From assembly GCA_029204225.1 (NCBI GenBank), contig CM055094.1:64851393-64915392 (forward strand): a stretch of DNA of 64,000 nucleotides. The letters run 5' to 3'. Below are positions 61,481 to 64,000 of this stretch, piece after piece (the first letter of the stretch is position 1; every line of letters begins with the position of its first letter). The notes beneath the pieces were generated by a model. That model saw only the letters and a list, made by a program, of their open reading frames with translations. It searched no databases and was not told the origin of the DNA. Source of the stretch: Diphasiastrum complanatum. Its lineage: Eukaryota > Streptophyta > Lycopodiopsida > Lycopodiales > Lycopodiaceae. The translations under genes were made by a program, and so were the position numbers.

Positions 61481-64000
61481 TTCACATATGTGTAGCTCCA
61501 AGGATTCTTTCTCTTCTATTGCACCTTATGATGGAGTCAAGAAATCAATATACACTGCAAATGACTTTGAATGTCCTATTGAAGGCATAGGGAACATTCC
61601 CTTAAAGCTGCATCCTCTAAAGTTCTTTCTCTTTCTAAGTTCTTTATGTGCCTAAGCTTACTAAGAATCTCATTAGTGTTGGCCAATTGCTTGATAATGG
61701 CCTTGATGTAAAATTCAATGTTGATACTTGCACTATCAAGAAGAATGATGAGATACTTGCATTAGGATCTAGATTTGAGGCATCTATAAACTAGATCCAA
61801 ATGAATATGTGAATGCTTGTAATGTTGCTCTTATGAACAAGTTCTCTATGGAGGAATTATGGCATAGGAGGTTGGGACATCCCAACTACAAATCCATGCT
61901 CTCTATGGTCAAAGAGGCCAAAGCTATTGGCTGCAAAATCCATTCTCCAAGAAGATCAAGCCTTGTGAGGCTTGTGCTATTGCTAAATCTCACAAAAAGC
62001 CATTTACAAGATCTTCTATCAAAAGCAAGCATCCTTTGGAGTTAATCCACTCGATGTGCATTTCTCATCAACTATAAGCAAGGGAGGAGCCACTTGTTTT
62101 GTTACTTTCATTGATGATTTCACAAGATTCACTTGGATATATCTTCTTGCTTCTAAATCTATGGTGTTTGATCATTTTCTTATTTTCAAAGCTTATGTAG
62201 AGAAGCAATTCTCATTCAAGATTAAAGCTCTTAGATGTGATGGAGGTGGTGAATATATCTCCAATAAATTTCATGATTTTTGTGAGCTTGAAGGCATCAA
62301 AAGAGAGTTCTCTTCTGCCTATTCTCCATCTCAAAATGGAGTGGCCGAGAGAAAGAATAGATCTCTATGTGAATGTGCAAAATCTATGAGAATTGAGGCA
62401 TCTTTGCCCAAAGATTTTTGGAGAGAAGCCATTAATTGTGCAAATTATCTTTGCAAGAGGCTCCCACATATAGCTCTTGGAGGAAAGTCACCATATGAAA
62501 TCTTATATTTGAAGAAGCCTAAGGTTGATCACCTTAGAGTTTCTGGATGCATATGCTTTGCCCATATTCCCTTGGAAACAAGGAAGAAGGAAGATCCTAG
62601 TGCATGCAAAGGGATCATGGTTGGATACTCATCCACCAAAAAGGCCTATAGAGTCTTTGTACTCTCTACTTCTCAAGTTATTGAAAGTAGCGATGTTGTC
62701 TTTCATGAAGATCAACATTCATCTTTTGAAGAGGCCGAGATCAAGAAGTATTTTCTCACCAAGAAGATCCATGAGAGATAGATCCGAGCCTAAGAGGCTC
62801 TCATATGTTGACAAAGGCAAACAAGTGGATCGTGATTCCACTAATTATGTTTTTTTATGTCTCTCATGAAGAGCCAAAGAATGTACAAGAGGCACTCAAT
62901 ACCAAGGAGTGGTATGATGCCATGAAGCAAGAGTATGATGGCATTGATCACCAAACAATACTTGGGAGCTTGTGGATCCTCCATCCAACAAGCATGTGAT
63001 TGGTTGCAAGTGGGTATTTCGGATCAAGTACAATCATGATGGCACCATCAACAAGTATAAAGCAAGATTATGTGCCAAAGGCATTTGCTCAAATCCATGG
63101 CCCTTGATTATGAGGAGACCTTTGCACCCGTTGCAAAGATGGTGACAATAAGAATTCTTATTTCTCTTGCTTGTTTTTTTCAAAGTGTGCTTGCTCTTCA
63201 AATGTCTTTAAGGACTCAAGCAAGCACCAAGATCATGGTATTCAAGACTTAATTCTTCCTTATCTCACTAGGATTTACTCTTAGTGACCTATGATCCCTT
63301 CCATGTATCTAAAGTTTGTTGATCGTAATATTGTCATTCTTCTAATTTTATTTGATGACATAATTATTTGTGGAAGTTGTATCAATATAGTGGGTGAAAC
63401 TAAGCTAGCACTTGGATGTGAGTTTAAAATGCAAGATCTAGGAGAAATACATTACATCCTAGGCTTAGAGATTGATTTTATGAAGATCATGTTTTTATAT
63501 GCCAATCTAGATATGCTCACTCTATGTTGAAAAAATTTCATATGGAAAATTCTAAGAGCATAGATACTCCAATGGAGCAAATTGTAAAAGATCCTAATAA
63601 AGGTGATGAAAGATCCTTCGAGGACATCACACTTTTTAGGAGTCTTGTAGGCTCCTTGATTTGGCTACCATTACTAGGCCCGATTTAAGTTTTTGTGTGC
63701 ACAAATTGAGTCAATTTATGCAAGATCCTAAGATCCATCATTGGAAGATGGCCAAGAGGATTCTAAGATATGTATCTTCATCTTTGTGATTATGGTCTTC
63801 TTTATAAAAGTGAAGATCTATCCATTTGTTAGCTACTCAAATTTGGATTTTGCAAGTGACAAGATGGATCGAAAGTCTATTAGTGCATACACTATCTTTC
63901 TTGGAGGCAATCTAATATCTTGGCTTTCCAAAAGGCAAGATACTATATCTCTCTCTCATGTGAGGCCGAGTACAAAGCAGTCACTACAACCACCAAAGAG
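61450..64000 (+). pseudogene. Family D pol: protease, integrase, RT, RNase H, cut by the window end
   Basis: Protease WYIDSGASSHMCS (61460); NLISVGQLLDNGLDVKF; pre-integrase LWHRRLGHPNYKSMLSM; integrase FIDDFTRFTWIYLL, RCDGGGEYIS, SPSQNGVAERKNRSLCE (complete triad) and a fully open 241-residue stretch at 62056-62781. RT has HVIGCKWVFRIKYNHDG, KARLCAKG, LDYEETFAPVAKMVTIR, then a deletion, and the active-site block reads LFDDIIICGS (YVDD is degraded), then MQDLGEIHYILGLEI. RNase H begins YSNLDFASDKMDRKSISAYT and SWLSKRQDTISLS. The element continues beyond 64000. Frameshifts near 61660, 61790, 62785, 63000 and 63250 make it inactive. Confidence 0.88.

Overview
The window is nuclear DNA of a land plant. 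Two plant genes with spliceosomal introns can be read: a HIG1-domain (hypoxia-responsive family) gene on the minus strand at 13166-15706 and a SOSEKI (DUF966, DIX-like polar protein) gene on the plus strand at 48133-51051. Several retrotransposons have primer-binding sites complementary to plant initiator tRNA-Met (TGGTATCAGAGC). Almost everything else is AT-rich, heavily mutated Ty1/copia and Ty3/gypsy retrotransposon sequence, with GA/CT microsatellites and a few non-coding repeat elements. The species cannot be named from the sequence; the somewhat divergent SOSEKI domain and the abundance of old LTR elements would fit a large-genome plant, possibly not an angiosperm, but that is a guess.

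Layout. 1-2200: no gene, two gypsy pol remnants. 2380-7640: three copia fragments joined together, namely a plus-strand integrase/RT piece, a minus-strand deletion derivative bounded by two LTRs, and a minus-strand gag-protease-integrase piece. 8110-9770: decayed gypsy RT/RNase H/integrase. 9770-12400: no identifiable gene. 12400-16030: the three-exon HIG1 gene, embedded in four long GA/CT tracts, with a short tRNA-derived SINE-like insert (perfect 14-bp target duplication) just upstream. 17500-26100: LTR and leader of one copia family (called D here), split by the best preserved element of the window, a complete 6.36-kb copia element (called C) with two ~1-kb LTRs and a 5-bp TATAT duplication. 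26100-33000: scattered gypsy and copia remnants on both strands, including a gypsy integrase abutting a copia reverse transcriptase. 34161-36271: a decayed, intron-containing coding region of unknown family. 36300-39430: a copia element with a good gag-protease-integrase run, truncated within RT. 41540-42260: a solo-LTR-like block with internal tandem repeats. 43570-45920: an inverted repeat pair and a 1.13-kb foldback element. 46900-51060: the SOSEKI gene with a CpG-rich 5' region. 53430-57950: a GC-rich hairpin-like element, a short tandem array and AT-rich sequence without a recognisable gene. 57950-64000: another gypsy remnant, then a family-D copia element with a duplicated gag module that runs off the window end.

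Functionally the window is two ordinary plant genes in a sea of dead retrotransposons. The HIG1 protein would be a small mitochondrial inner-membrane protein; SOSEKI would be a polymerising polar membrane-associated protein. The retroelements are not autonomous: every pol reading frame carries stops, frameshifts or deletions, and many stops are the CAA/CAG/CGA-to-TAA/TAG/TGA and TGG-to-TGA type expected from decay of methylated cytosines. All family identifications come from motifs read by eye; no database search was run.
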